From Rufibacter psychrotolerans (lineage in GTDB: Bacteria > Bacteroidota > Bacteroidia > Cytophagales > Hymenobacteraceae), in assembly GCF_016924645.1 (NCBI RefSeq), contig NZ_JAFFJV010000005.1, positions 62,001 through 126,000 of the forward strand: a stretch of DNA of 64,000 nt. The letters are read 5' to 3'. A program made the position numbers and the translations under genes. Of this stretch, positions 43,332-52,314 are shown one piece after another. The notes below the pieces were generated by a model. The model had not been told where the DNA came from, made no database searches, and was given only the letters and a program-made list of their open reading frames with translations. The first letter of the stretch is position 1; each line of letters begins with the position of its first letter.

Positions 43332-46271
43332 TTAGCTCAGCAGGTTCTCAATGTCTTCCCTGGTAAGGCGCTTGATAACGGCCTCGTCGGTGGAGATGAG
43401 GTCAGAGACCATTTGCAGTTTCTTGTCCTGCAGGGCCAGGATTTTCTCTTCCACGCTGTTCTTGGTGATGAACTTGTAGGTGAATACGGTGTTCTGCTGG
43501 CCAATGCGGTGGGCACGGTCTACGGCCTGGGCCTCTACGGCGGGGTTCCACCAGGGGTCCAGAATGAACACGTAGTCGGCGGCGGTGAGGTTAAGGCCCA
43601 CGCCCCCGGCTTTCAGGGAGATAAGGAAGACCGGTAATTTAGGGTCGTTCTGGAAATTGGCCACCTGGGCCTGGCGGTCTTTGGTGGAGCCGTCCAGGTA
43701 GGCGTACTTGATCTTGCGTTCGTCCAGCGCCTCGCGCACAATGTCCAGGTGCTTTACGAACTGGCTGAAAATAAGCACCTTATGACCCTCGCTCACCACA
43801 TTTTTGGTAAGGCGCAGCACCTCGCCCAACTTGCCCGACTCTGCCTCGGAGGCCGGGTCAGCCATGCGCGGGTGGTTGGCAATCTGCCTGAGCTTCATCA
43901 GGCCCTGCAAGAGCATGAACTGCGACTTAGCGGTGCCCTGCTCCTCAATGTTCTTCAGGATCTTGTTGCGGTAATACGACTTGGTTTCTTCGTAGGCATG
44001 CTCCTGCTCTTCGGTCATCTTGCAGTAGGTGACGTGCTCAATCTTCTCAGGCAGTTCTTTGGCCACCTGGCTCTTATGGCGGCGCAGGATAAACGGTTTT
44101 ATAAGCGCATGCAGGCGCCGGATCTTATGCTCGTCCTTCAGCTTCTCAATGGGGCGCAGGAACTCCTTTTTGAAGAAATTCTGGGTGCCCAGCAGGCCCG
44201 GGTTAATGAACGACATCTGGCTCCAAAGGTCCAGCGTGCTGTTCTCTACGGGCGTGCCTGTTAAGATGAGCCGGTGCTTAGACTTGAGCTCGCGAATGCT
44301 GACCGAGGTGTTGGAGTTAGGGTTCTTGATGGCCTGGCTCTCATCCAGAATCACGTAGTCAAACAGGTACTTCTTCAGGATCTCGTGGTCTAGGCGCACA
44401 ATGCCGTAACTCGTGAGAATAAGGTCATAATGCTTAAACTGCGCGATGCTCTTGTTGCGGTACGTGCCGGTGTAGGTAAGAATGCGCAGCTGGGGCGTGA
44501 ACTTCTGGGCCTCGGCCAGCCAGTTGTAGATGAGCGAGGTGGGCATTACCAGCAGGGAGGCGCTTTGCGCTCCGTTCTCCTTGCGGTGCTGCAACAAAGC
44601 CAGGGTCTGCACGGTTTTCCCCAGACCCATGTCATCGGCCAGGCAGCCCCCAAAATGGTAGTCCTGCACAAAGTGGAGCCAGTTGTAGCCCGCCTTCTGG
44701 TAAGGGCGCAGCTCACCCTTGAAGCCGGCGGGCAGGGGCCGGTCTTCCACGGCCTCAAACGCGCGCAGCTTCTCCAGCTTGTGGCTCATGGTCACGTGGG
44801 CCAGGTTGCCGTTCTGTAGGTCGCTTACCAAAGAAAGGTGGTGTTTGTGCAGCTTCAGCTCGTCCTCGCCCTCAGAGAAGGCAAACAGCTCCAGGTACTG
44901 CGTAAACCATTCCTCCGGAATGATGGCAATCTGGCCGTTGGGCAGCCGGTACTCGCGGCGCTTGGTTAAGATATGGTTGCGAAGCTTGATGAACGGGATC
45001 TCGTAAGGCCCAAACCGCACCGTGCCGTAAATGTCAAACCAGTCGTTGGTCTCAGTGATGCCCACGCTCACCGAGGTCTCCCCGATGAAATAGTTCTTCT
45101 CAGACTGGCTCTGTTTCAGGGTAAAGCCTAGTTCTTCCAGGGTTTTGGCGTAGGTGTTGAGCCAGCTAAAGGCCCTGGGCTTGTCCATCACCGCCTTGCC
45201 GTTCCTGATCTCCAGGCCCCGGCTGGCCAGCTCGCGCTGGAAGAACAGTTCCAGGTCCAGGTCGCGGTGCAGGCGGTGGAACACATAAGACTCTGGGGTT
45301 TTCTCCACGCTTACGCTGATTTTCTTGGGCTCCTGGGTGCCAACCGTGTAGCTGCCGTACCGGAAGCTGAGCTGAAACATGATCCGGTCGCCCTCAGAGG
45401 GGTTCCTGATCTCCTCTTCCTCCTCGTCCTCGCCGGCGGTAGCAAACAAGGCGGGCGAAGGCTCAGCCACCGCGAGCTCAGAGAACTGAAGCTGCGGCTC
45501 TGGCCGGTAGCGCTCAGACTTAATGTCAAAGCCTTTGGCATACACATCAAACTGCTCTACCAAGGGGGCCACAAACTTGCGGTAATAGCTTTCCTCCACG
45601 TTGCGGGGCACCACAATGAACTTTTTGTTGAGGAAAGGTTGCAGCTTCTTGCCGTCTACCTGTTTCTCAAAGCTGTAGAGGCAGTCGTTCAGGAGCAGCC
45701 AGGCGGGCTCTTTGCAGACCAGCACGGCGTCTTTGTACTGGAAGTCCAGCTTCTCGCCTTTGTACTTGATGGTGGGGAAGTAATGTGTGTTGTCGTCGTT
45801 GCGGCGGAAGTGGAACAGCACGGTGGCCTTCTCGGTGGCCATGCTCAGGCGCTTCCAGGTGGGCTCGCCGTCTTTGCCCATCACAAACACCATCTTGTCG
45901 TCCAGCAGGTCCAGGATGCGGGCCATGCGGCTCTGGATGTAGTGCTCAATGTTCTCCTGCAACAGCTTGTCGCCTTTGGCGGGGTCATAGGTCTTGAAGA
46001 AGAAATCGGCAAGGGTGGTTTTCTTTACCGCGAATTTCTTGAACACGGCATCCTGCTGGATCTGGTCGGTGAGCTCAATGAGCTCAAAGTCACGCTCGTC
46101 CAGGCGGGCCGCGAACTCGTCGGCGTTCTTACTGGAGATGTTCTGGTGCTGGAGCGTGAGCTGTTTCTTGGAGTTGACCTGCACCACGTAAGACTCAAAC
46201 AGAAAGCCCAGATATTCATGCTCAAAGAGAGAATAAGTTGCTTGAAAAGGCTGTGTGGTGAATACTTTCAT
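43332..46271 (-). CDS. SNF2/Rad54-type DEAD/DEAH-box helicase
   Basis: This is a 979-residue ATP-dependent DNA translocase. The ATG at 46271 (MKVFTTQPFQ) is preferred over the longer frame from 46292. The C-terminal half holds the SNF2 motor: Q/Walker A in LADDMGLGKTVQTLALL (about residue 545), Walker B DESQ in VILDESQAIKNPN, motif III LILTGTPVENS, and the helicase C lobe with GGVGLNLTAAD and DRAHRIGQ. The N-terminal half is an unclassified region with no zinc-binding SWIM motif visible. It is a single gene and its DNA target is unknown. Confidence 0.93.
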   Translation of the reverse strand: MKVFTTQPFQATYSLFEHEYLGFLFESYVVQVNSKKQLTLQHQNISSKNADEFAARLDERDFELIELTDQIQQDAVFKKFAVKKTTLADFFFKTYDPAKGDKLLQENIEHYIQSRMARILDLLDDKMVFVMGKDGEPTWKRLSMATEKATVLFHFRRNDDNTHYFPTIKYKGEKLDFQYKDAVLVCKEPAWLLLNDCLYSFEKQVDGKKLQPFLNKKFIVVPRNVEESYYRKFVAPLVEQFDVYAKGFDIKSERYRPEPQLQFSELAVAEPSPALFATAGEDEEEEEIRNPSEGDRIMFQLSFRYGSYTVGTQEPKKISVSVEKTPESYVFHRLHRDLDLELFFQRELASRGLEIRNGKAVMDKPRAFSWLNTYAKTLEELGFTLKQSQSEKNYFIGETSVSVGITETNDWFDIYGTVRFGPYEIPFIKLRNHILTKRREYRLPNGQIAIIPEEWFTQYLELFAFSEGEDELKLHKHHLSLVSDLQNGNLAHVTMSHKLEKLRAFEAVEDRPLPAGFKGELRPYQKAGYNWLHFVQDYHFGGCLADDMGLGKTVQTLALLQHRKENGAQSASLLVMPTSLIYNWLAEAQKFTPQLRILTYTGTYRNKSIAQFKHYDLILTSYGIVRLDHEILKKYLFDYVILDESQAIKNPNSNTSVSIRELKSKHRLILTGTPVENSTLDLWSQMSFINPGLLGTQNFFKKEFLRPIEKLKDEHKIRRLHALIKPFILRRHKSQVAKELPEKIEHVTYCKMTEEQEHAYEETKSYYRNKILKNIEEQGTAKSQFMLLQGLMKLRQIANHPRMADPASEAESGKLGEVLRLTKNVVSEGHKVLIFSQFVKHLDIVREALDERKIKYAYLDGSTKDRQAQVANFQNDPKLPVFLISLKAGGVGLNLTAADYVFILDPWWNPAVEAQAVDRAHRIGQQNTVFTYKFITKNSVEEKILALQDKKLQMVSDLISTDEAVIKRLTREDIENLLS

Positions 46272-46455
46272 GGCAGAGGCTCGCTTTCCCAATCTTGAAA
46301 GTACAACAAATTCTCTTCTTTCCCGAGGTAAAAGACAAAAAAGTTAGCACTCCGCCCTTTTTAGGCGCGCCTTTATCCATGTTTTTAGACTATTTTATAG
46401 AAAAAGTGATAGAAACGGAGCTTTGTTTATGAGAGGCGTTTAGAATTGACTTATT

Positions 46456-46495
46456 CTGTTTGGGGCCCCTTTTCAGAGAAACTGCCCCAAAACAG
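46456..46495. repeat. palindromic 3'-end element
   Basis: CTGTTTGGGGCC and GAAACTGCCCC-AAAACAG form the arms. It ends one base before the permease stop codon at 46497. Confidence 0.68.
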
Positions 46496-46496
46496 G

Positions 46497-47720
46497 TCAG
46501 ATGTTTTCCCGGATGGAAAGCGCGGCGGCCTTGCGGGCCGGCCTGATGGAGACCAGCAGCGTGATGAGGATAATGGCCACCGCCGTGAGCAGGAAGTCGG
46601 TGGGACGCATGAGCACCGGGTACGCCTCTACCACCGAGGTGCTCATGCCCATGGAAACCAGGCCGTACGTTTGCTGAATCCAGCACACGGTGCCGCCCAG
46701 CACCAGGCCAATAAACGCCCCGGAGAAAGCCACAATGGCTCCTTCGGTAAGGAAAATGCGCCGGATGGTGCCGGGGTCTGTTCCCAGCGAGGCCAGAATG
46801 GCAATGTCTTTCTGCTTGTCCAGCACCAGCATGGAGAGCGAGAAGAAGATGTTGATAGAGGCAATTAGCAGGACAAAGGTGAAGGTGACAAACACAAACA
46901 GCTTCTCAATCTTGACGGCCCTGAGCAGGCTTACGTGCTGTTCCTCGCTGTTCTGCACCTTAAAACCCGGGCCCAGCAGTTGCTGCAGCCGGGCCTTTAC
47001 CTGGTCAATTTCCTTGGAGTCCTGGGTCTTTACCTCCAGGGAGGTGCGCTTGTTGCCGTAGCCCAGCAGTTCCTCGGCGAAGGTGAGTGGCACAAACACA
47101 TACTGGTCGTCGTACTGGCGCTCAATGGCGAAAATGCCCCCCGCCTGGATGCCTAACTGCCGGAAGGCGTTCTCTGGGTTGATGATGGTTTTCTTGCCCG
47201 CCTTGGGGTACAGGAACTGCAGGGGCGTAAACGGGTTCTCTGGCCTGATGGAAAGCTGGTACTGCACACCCCGGCCTATGAGGGCAAACTGCTTGCCGTC
47301 GCGCACCAGGTGGTGGTCGCCGTCTACAATGGCCGAGTCTATCTGGTTCTGCTGGAAGAAGTTATTGGTGACACCCTTTACCTTCACCACCATCTGGCGG
47401 TCGTTGTAGCGCAGCAGGGCGTTGTCTTCAATCACCTCGGTAATGAGAGCCACGCCCGGGGTTTTCCTGATCCTTTCCAGCAGCTGGGCCTCGGTCTCAA
47501 AGGACTTGCCTTCGGCAGGGGTGATCTTTATCTCGGGGTCAAACTTGCCGTACAAAGACCTGATCAGGTCCTCCAGGCCGTTGAACACCGACAGCACCAC
47601 AATCAAGGCCATGGTGCCCACCCCCACGCCAATCATGGCAATAATGGAGATGATGTTGATGATGTTGCGCTTCTTCTTGGAGAAAAAGTACCGCCGGGCG
47701 ATAAAGAGGGCAACGTTCAT
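46497..47720 (-). CDS. FtsX-like ABC transporter permease (LolC/LolE type)
   Basis: This is a 407-residue permease with one N-terminal helix (NIINIISIIAMIGVGVGTMA), a large periplasmic domain (residues 45-270) and three C-terminal helices. This is the MacB/FtsX layout of lipoprotein-releasing LolC/E proteins. The family opening VALFIARRYFFSKKKRN is typical of the Bacteroidota form. No ATPase gene is next to it. The gene order rbfA, then methyltransferase, GNAT and this permease points to one direction of transcription. Confidence 0.88.
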   Translation of the reverse strand: MNVALFIARRYFFSKKKRNIINIISIIAMIGVGVGTMALIVVLSVFNGLEDLIRSLYGKFDPEIKITPAEGKSFETEAQLLERIRKTPGVALITEVIEDNALLRYNDRQMVVKVKGVTNNFFQQNQIDSAIVDGDHHLVRDGKQFALIGRGVQYQLSIRPENPFTPLQFLYPKAGKKTIINPENAFRQLGIQAGGIFAIERQYDDQYVFVPLTFAEELLGYGNKRTSLEVKTQDSKEIDQVKARLQQLLGPGFKVQNSEEQHVSLLRAVKIEKLFVFVTFTFVLLIASINIFFSLSMLVLDKQKDIAILASLGTDPGTIRRIFLTEGAIVAFSGAFIGLVLGGTVCWIQQTYGLVSMGMSTSVVEAYPVLMRPTDFLLTAVAIILITLLVSIRPARKAAALSIRENI

Positions 47721-47866
47721 CTTTGGGAAATAGGTAAATAAGTGGTTGAATGAAAGAATGACGGGCAGGAGCTCTCTCCGTTACCCAGGTCACCTTTACT
47801 GTTTTAGGGCAAAAGGGTTCTGTTTTCTTTGGAATAGTAGTGGGCCCCACGCTTTCCGGAGGGCCG

Positions 47867-48340
47867 CTATTCTTTGTGCAGCTTGCCGTCCGATACCTTC
47901 TTGGTCATGCACACGCTTGTCTCAATGTTGGCGTACTGGCCATAGTTGGGGATAACCGTGTAGCCGCTCTTGGTGTAGAGCCTGATGGCCTCTGGCTGGG
48001 CCTTGCCCGTTTCCAGGATAAGCTGGCAGTAGCCCAGTTCCGAGGCCCAGCGTTCCAGTTCCTGCAAGACCAGGCCGGCTATTCCCTGCCCCCTGAACTC
48101 AGGCAGCACAAACATTCTTTTCACCTCTGCCGTGTCTGGGCTGTAGGCCTTTATGGCGCCGCACCCTACCGGTACCATGCCCTGGTAGGCCACTACCACG
48201 TGCTTCAGGCTGTCAATCTTGTTGAACTGCGCAAAAAAGGAATGGTCGTCCCCGTCCCTTACATGAAGGTCGGCGTCCAGGAGAAACACAAGCTCGGCAA
48301 AATCCTGGCTGCCTGAATCTGTTCTGACTACCTCTAGCAT
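47867..48340 (-). CDS. GNAT family N-acetyltransferase
   Basis: This is a 157-residue acetyl-CoA-dependent transferase with GNAT motif A in VKRMFVLPEFRGQGIAGLVL (about residues 72-91) and motif B around LETGKAQPEAIRLYTKSGY. The substrate cannot be predicted. It lies in a loose minus-strand run, 146 bp before the permease. Confidence 0.88.
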   Translation of the reverse strand: MLEVVRTDSGSQDFAELVFLLDADLHVRDGDDHSFFAQFNKIDSLKHVVVAYQGMVPVGCGAIKAYSPDTAEVKRMFVLPEFRGQGIAGLVLQELERWASELGYCQLILETGKAQPEAIRLYTKSGYTVIPNYGQYANIETSVCMTKKVSDGKLHKE

Positions 48341-48422
48341 TATACCTTGGAGTTACGTGGTACAGGTGTTGGAGGGTGAAGGTAAGTGTTCTCCTGAAAT
48401 TGTCCAAATCAAGGAGGAAGTT

Positions 48423-48462
48423 CTGGTTTTGCCCTCTTTTCTCAGAATGTTGCCCAAAACAG
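48423..48462. repeat. palindromic element
   Basis: CTGGTTTTGCCCTC and GTTGCCC-AAAACAG form partly decayed arms. It lies between the GNAT gene and the methyltransferase stop. Confidence 0.55.
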
Positions 48463-48518
48463 GAGCCCGCTTAAGTGCTATCCTGAGAACTTGCCTTGCC
48501 GCCCGTGCCCTGTACCGC

Positions 48519-49328
48519 CTACTTCCAGGCTTTCACAATGAGGCCGGTGCCGGTGGCGTGTTTACCGTTCACGTCCAGCCAGTTCAGGAGGAGGCAGAAG
48601 GGGTACACCACCAGGTAGTAGAATGGCAACACCACAAAAAACAGCTTGCTGGCCCCCAACATTAAGATGGGGTACTTCATGCTCAGGCGCCAGGAGATCT
48701 TGCCGGGAGTGCCGTACGAGTAGTGGGCCTCGGTGCGGCTGAACCCGGCGCTCTTGAGTTTCTGCTGAATCTCCTGGATGTTATAACCATCGCGCACGTG
48801 CTCTTCAATGAACGAGCTCTCGTCATCGCCGTGCACGTCTGAGCCGCCCTGGTCAGAGGGCGTGGAGATGAGCAGCATGCCGCCCGGGCGCATGGAGGCA
48901 TGGAAGTTCCGGAACACCTCCACATCTTCCAGAATGTGCTCCATCACGTCCACGCTCAGCACCAGGTCAAAGGCCTCCGGATCACGGAACGTGACCAGGT
49001 CCTCCTTCCGGAACATCACGTTGTGCCGCTTAATCTTCTGGAAGAAGTTGCTGCAGTCGGTGATCTGCTCGTCTTTCACGTCCACGGCCAGGATGCGCCA
49101 CTTGGGGCTGATGCCCGACATGTAATACGAGTACTGCCCGAAGCCCGAGCCCGCATCCAGAATCTGCACGGGCTGCTGCCGTTTGTTTCTGGCCCAGGCC
49201 CGCAGCTCTTTGTGGATGTGCCACGTGCGCAGCAGCAGCAGGTCTAGGAGGTTATAAAAAAGCTTGCGCAGGAAGGGCGTCTTGTTGAACGCCTCGCCCA
49301 GAACGCGTTTAATTGGATCGTACTGCAT
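48519..49328 (-). CDS. class I SAM-dependent methyltransferase
   Basis: This is a 269-residue enzyme. Motif I is in VQILDAGSGFGQYSYYMSG (about residues 54-70), and post-motif lines include FDLVLSVDVMEHI and PGGMLLISTP. A long hydrophobic stretch near residues 225-250 (LFFVVLPFYYLVVYPFCLLL) suggests a membrane-bound substrate such as a lipid or quinone. The acceptor is unknown. It follows rbfA by 48 bp and is likely in the same mRNA. Confidence 0.85.
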   Translation of the reverse strand: MQYDPIKRVLGEAFNKTPFLRKLFYNLLDLLLLRTWHIHKELRAWARNKRQQPVQILDAGSGFGQYSYYMSGISPKWRILAVDVKDEQITDCSNFFQKIKRHNVMFRKEDLVTFRDPEAFDLVLSVDVMEHILEDVEVFRNFHASMRPGGMLLISTPSDQGGSDVHGDDESSFIEEHVRDGYNIQEIQQKLKSAGFSRTEAHYSYGTPGKISWRLSMKYPILMLGASKLFFVVLPFYYLVVYPFCLLLNWLDVNGKHATGTGLIVKAWK

Positions 49329-49376
49329 GGGTGGGTTTAGTAGCTGGCTTGCGCTTGGAGAACGGGTGGGGCGGCA

Positions 49377-49829
49377 TTAACGCCCGTCGGTATCTTCGTC
49401 GTCTTCGTCAATGTCCTCGTCGTAGAAATAATCATCGTCTTCGCGGCTGAACGGGTTGGTGGGGTCTTCCTTCGATTCGGCCGGAATGTCTAGCTCAGAG
49501 ATGAGCTTGTCCATCTTGGCGGCGTACTCGGCGGTATCGTCCAGGTAGAAGATCAGCTCCGGGATCACGCGCACCTGGTTCTTGATGCGCTTGGCCAGTT
49601 CATGCCGAATGGTTTTGCTGTTGACCCTGATCTCATTGAGCAGGTCGCGGCCGTTGGGGTTGAGCAGCAGGCTCAGGTGAATCTTGGCCACGCCCAGATC
49701 TGGCGACACTTTCACCCCGCTGACGGATATATAGGCCCCGTGAAACAAATGCGAGACATCGCGCTGAAAAATCTCAGCAATCTCTTTTTGAATCAAACGG
49801 GCGAATTTTTGTTGGCGTTTACTTTCCAT
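49377..49829 (-). CDS. rbfA: 30S ribosome-binding factor A
   Basis: This is a 150-residue protein. The single KH-like RbfA domain covers about residues 1-115 (MESKRQQKFARLIQKEIAEI, SGVKVSPDLGVAKIHLSL, RVIPELIFYLDDTAEYA). The C-terminal 35 residues form a very acidic tail (DDDYFYDEDIDEDDED). RbfA aids late 16S rRNA 5'-end maturation. The acidic tail is longer than in E. coli but common in Bacteroidota. It starts divergent from the plus-strand membrane gene. Confidence 0.93.
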   Translation of the reverse strand: MESKRQQKFARLIQKEIAEIFQRDVSHLFHGAYISVSGVKVSPDLGVAKIHLSLLLNPNGRDLLNEIRVNSKTIRHELAKRIKNQVRVIPELIFYLDDTAEYAAKMDKLISELDIPAESKEDPTNPFSREDDDYFYDEDIDEDDEDTDGR

Positions 49830-49925
49830 GGTTCGACAAATATCGTATTAATTTCACATTTTTACCCCACAATCCGTCCTCCTCTTTGCCTGCGGGCCCT
49901 AGCGGAGGCTAAGCCGTGCATACGC

Positions 49926-51335
49926 TTGATACGATTCTTCCGCAGTTTGTTTCCGTCCAGGTGGGTGGTGTTGGTGCTGCTGTTTCTCCTTATAAGGCTT
50001 CCCTTGCTCTTCTTTGGGCTTCCGGCCACGCTCTCTGAGCTGCACCACGTGCTGGTGGGCGAGCGCCTGGGCAATGGCTTCATGCTGTACCAGGACCTCT
50101 ACGACACCACCGGCCCGCTCGCGGCCGCCGTGTACTGGTTCCTGGACTGGGTGGCTCCGCGCTCTTACCTGGTGCACCGCCTGCTGGCTACGGCCCTGCT
50201 CCTGCAGCAGGCGTTTCTGCTGAACTTAATCTTTAACCGCAACCAGGTGCACCCGGCTAAGTCATACGTGCCGGCCTTGCTGTACCTGCTGTTTGGCAGT
50301 ATCTTCTTTGAGCTGGACGTGCTCTCGCCACTCTTGCTGGGGCACTCGTTTGTGATTCTGGCAGTGTACAGCCTTACCGCCATCTCCAAGGAAGCCGCCA
50401 ACGCCGGGCGCTTGTTCAAGGCGGGCTTTATGCTGGGGGTGGCTGCCCTGTTTTACCTGCCGCTGGTGTGGTTTCTGGTGCTGGGCTTCTTTGCCATTAT
50501 TTACTTTGCCTCGGCGGCCTTTAGGAGCACTTTGTTGATGCTCACGGGCTTTGTGTTTCCGTTCACGGTGGTGCTCACGTATTTCCTGTACCAGAATGCG
50601 CTGGTGCCTTTTCTGGAGCAGGGCCTGGCGTGGTCTTGGCAGTTTACGTTTACGGTGGGTTTGCCCATGCAGCAGGTGCTGCTGGTGGCGGCCATTCCGC
50701 TGGGTGTGCTGGCCTTGTCTTTCCTGAGCCTGCCGCTGATCTCATTAGGGCCTAACTACCAGGCGCGTTTCCTGCAGTTCATGCTGATCTGGTTGATTGT
50801 GGTGGTGCTGGTGCTCTTCAGCGGGCACGACGGTTCGGCCAAAGGCCTCATCTTGCTGCTGCCCCTGCTGGCCTACTTCGGTATTTTCCTGTTCAGCCTA
50901 TGGGATAACCGCATCTGGATTGCCGAGATCCTCTTTCTGGTGGTGGTGGCCGGGGTTATCGCCGTCAGGTACAATCCATTGGGGTTGGTGTACGAACACT
51001 TGGGCATTCAGCCCGAGCTGGTGCAGGTGCGCGATGCCCCTGAGTACCGGCAAGTGTCCGGCGAACGGCTACTGGTCCTGGGCCCCGACGTGAACTACTA
51101 CCAGCAAAACAGCCTGGGCTCCCCGTACCTGCGGTGGGACTTGGCCCAACCTAACTTCGGGCGCCTGAACCACTATGACGCGCTCTTCACTATCCTGCAG
51201 GACCTCCGCAAAGATCCTCCCTCCTACATCGTGGATCAGCAGAACCTCATGCCCCAACTACAGTACAAACTGCCACTGGTGTTTCAGCGCTACGATAGAG
51301 TAGGTACCGGGCCCTTCTACAAACTGGTTCGGTGA
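49926..51335 (+). CDS. polytopic membrane protein, possibly DUF6427-like
   Basis: This protein of about 469 residues has around ten membrane helices (VVLVLLFLLIRLPLLFFG, LLYLLFGSIFFELDVLSPLLL and others) and a soluble end (GERLLVLGPDVNYYQQN). The start is uncertain. No ATG lies between the divergent rbfA start and the first helix, so the TTG at 49926 is the best guess, and the frame itself runs back to 49602 inside rbfA. The general layout recalls DUF6427 membrane proteins. The function is unknown. Confidence 0.68.
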   Translation: MIRFFRSLFPSRWVVLVLLFLLIRLPLLFFGLPATLSELHHVLVGERLGNGFMLYQDLYDTTGPLAAAVYWFLDWVAPRSYLVHRLLATALLLQQAFLLNLIFNRNQVHPAKSYVPALLYLLFGSIFFELDVLSPLLLGHSFVILAVYSLTAISKEAANAGRLFKAGFMLGVAALFYLPLVWFLVLGFFAIIYFASAAFRSTLLMLTGFVFPFTVVLTYFLYQNALVPFLEQGLAWSWQFTFTVGLPMQQVLLVAAIPLGVLALSFLSLPLISLGPNYQARFLQFMLIWLIVVVLVLFSGHDGSAKGLILLLPLLAYFGIFLFSLWDNRIWIAEILFLVVVAGVIAVRYNPLGLVYEHLGIQPELVQVRDAPEYRQVSGERLLVLGPDVNYYQQNSLGSPYLRWDLAQPNFGRLNHYDALFTILQDLRKDPPSYIVDQQNLMPQLQYKLPLVFQRYDRVGTGPFYKLVR

Positions 51336-51391
51336 GTACAGGCCGCTTCTTCGTTTTCGGCTTGTTTTCCTGAAAACGGGCGCTGATGGAC

Positions 51392-51433
51392 GAGTCCAGA
51401 GTTCTGAGTCCTGAGTTCTGAGTCAGGAGTTTA
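51392..51433. repeat. heptamer tandem repeat, site 1
   Basis: Six 7-bp units read GAGTCCA, GAGTTCT, GAGTCCT, GAGTTCT, GAGTCAG and GAGTTTA. The unit is the complement of the CTCAGGA-type heptamers at 60185-60289, so the two sites carry one repeat family in opposite orientations. Confidence 0.75.
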
Positions 51434-51798
51434 GAAGTGGCGGCTTATGGTGGGAAGTGTTCTGCCGGTGTAAACATTTCCCTTGTTCCTTTAGAGGGGG
51501 ACTTTGCGAAGGGGAAGCGTAGTTCTGGTTGTTGGTGAGAACACCAACAACGGCGGCGCAGTGAGCGGTGAATTACGCTGGCAACGGAAGCGAATGGCGC
51601 AGGAGACCACCAACAGGGGCAGTGCGGAGAGGTAGCAAACTGCAAAGGCGTTTCTCAAAAGACCTCGTAGGGTCCGCAGGGCCTGCGAGTGTCTCTGCCA
51701 GGAACCCGCCAGGCAGGAAACCAAATTTTATAAGCTTTCAAGAAACGCGCCTGCTGGTGCGTCAAAAGCACGGGCCACAAACATTGGTACAAAAAGAC

Positions 51799-51850
51799 AA
51801 AAGGTGTTTCGGGGCTACTTTCCCAAAAGTAACCCCGAAACACCTTTTTC
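51799..51850 (-). terminator. terminator of the tatC-rpiB unit
   Basis: A stem of about 22 bp (AAAAGGTGTTTCGGGG and its complement) with one wobble pair is flanked by A and T runs, 21 bp beyond the rpiB stop. Confidence 0.9.
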
Positions 51851-51870
51851 ATATAGGTCTAAAACGCTCT

Positions 51871-52302
51871 CTAAGCGCAGGCAATCTTGTTTACCCTAGT
51901 CTGGTGGCGGCCGCCTTCAAACGGGGTGGTTAGAAACGCCTCTACCATTTCGCGGGCCACGTCCTGGCTCACGAAGCGTGCCGGGATGCAGAGCACGTTG
52001 GCGTTGTTGTGCGAGCGGGCCAGCTCGGCCAGTTCTCTCTGCCAGCACAGCGCGGCCCTGATGCCCGCGTGCTTGTTGGCGGTAATGGCCACGCCGTTGC
52101 CGCTGCCGCAAAGCAAGATGCCCATCTCGTATTCCTGGGTCTCTACTGCGCTGGAAAGCGGGTGCACGTAGTCTGGGTAATCCACCGAAGCCTCTGAAAA
52201 CGGCCCGAAGTCCTTTACCTCATGGCCCAGCGCCTCCAGCTGCTCTTTCACAATTCCCTTGTATTGGTAACCGGCGTGGTCGCCGCCTAGTGCTATTTTC
52301 AT
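51871..52302 (-). CDS. rpiB: ribose 5-phosphate isomerase B
   Basis: This is a 143-residue enzyme interconverting ribose and ribulose 5-phosphate. The active-site motif GILLCGSGNGVAITANK has the catalytic Cys near residue 66, and the family opening is IALGGDHAGYQYK. His and Arg residues in HNNANVLCIPARF complete the site. It is 12 bp downstream of tatC on the same strand, so the two are co-transcribed. Confidence 0.95.
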   Translation of the reverse strand: MKIALGGDHAGYQYKGIVKEQLEALGHEVKDFGPFSEASVDYPDYVHPLSSAVETQEYEMGILLCGSGNGVAITANKHAGIRAALCWQRELAELARSHNNANVLCIPARFVSQDVAREMVEAFLTTPFEGGRHQTRVNKIACA

Positions 52303-52314
52303 GGTACAGTAAGG

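Larger units (their letters stand above)
51336..51870. other. 535-bp intergenic region with repeats and hairpins
   Basis: No gene is convincing. From left to right it holds a partial palindromic element (51357-51383), six 7-bp repeats (51392-51433), a perfect 10-bp-stem hairpin GTTGTTGGTG/CACCAACAAC (51528-51551), and the rpiB terminator (51799-51850). Short frames on both strands here are Pro/Arg/Ser-rich and do not look like proteins. Confidence 0.55.

Noticed and set aside
45267..46298. 343-codon frame antisense to the helicase gene
   Set aside because: It is the complement of a gene with clear SNF2 motifs. The translation is His/Gly/Val-rich without domain signs.
49602..49925. N-terminal extension of the plus-strand membrane protein into rbfA
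   Set aside because: The extension is antisense to rbfA and has no conserved character. The real protein begins just before the first membrane helix.
51445..51724. Two short minus-strand frames in the rpiB downstream region
   Set aside because: The translations are Pro/Arg/Ser-rich with no domain, and they lie across hairpin and repeat sequence.
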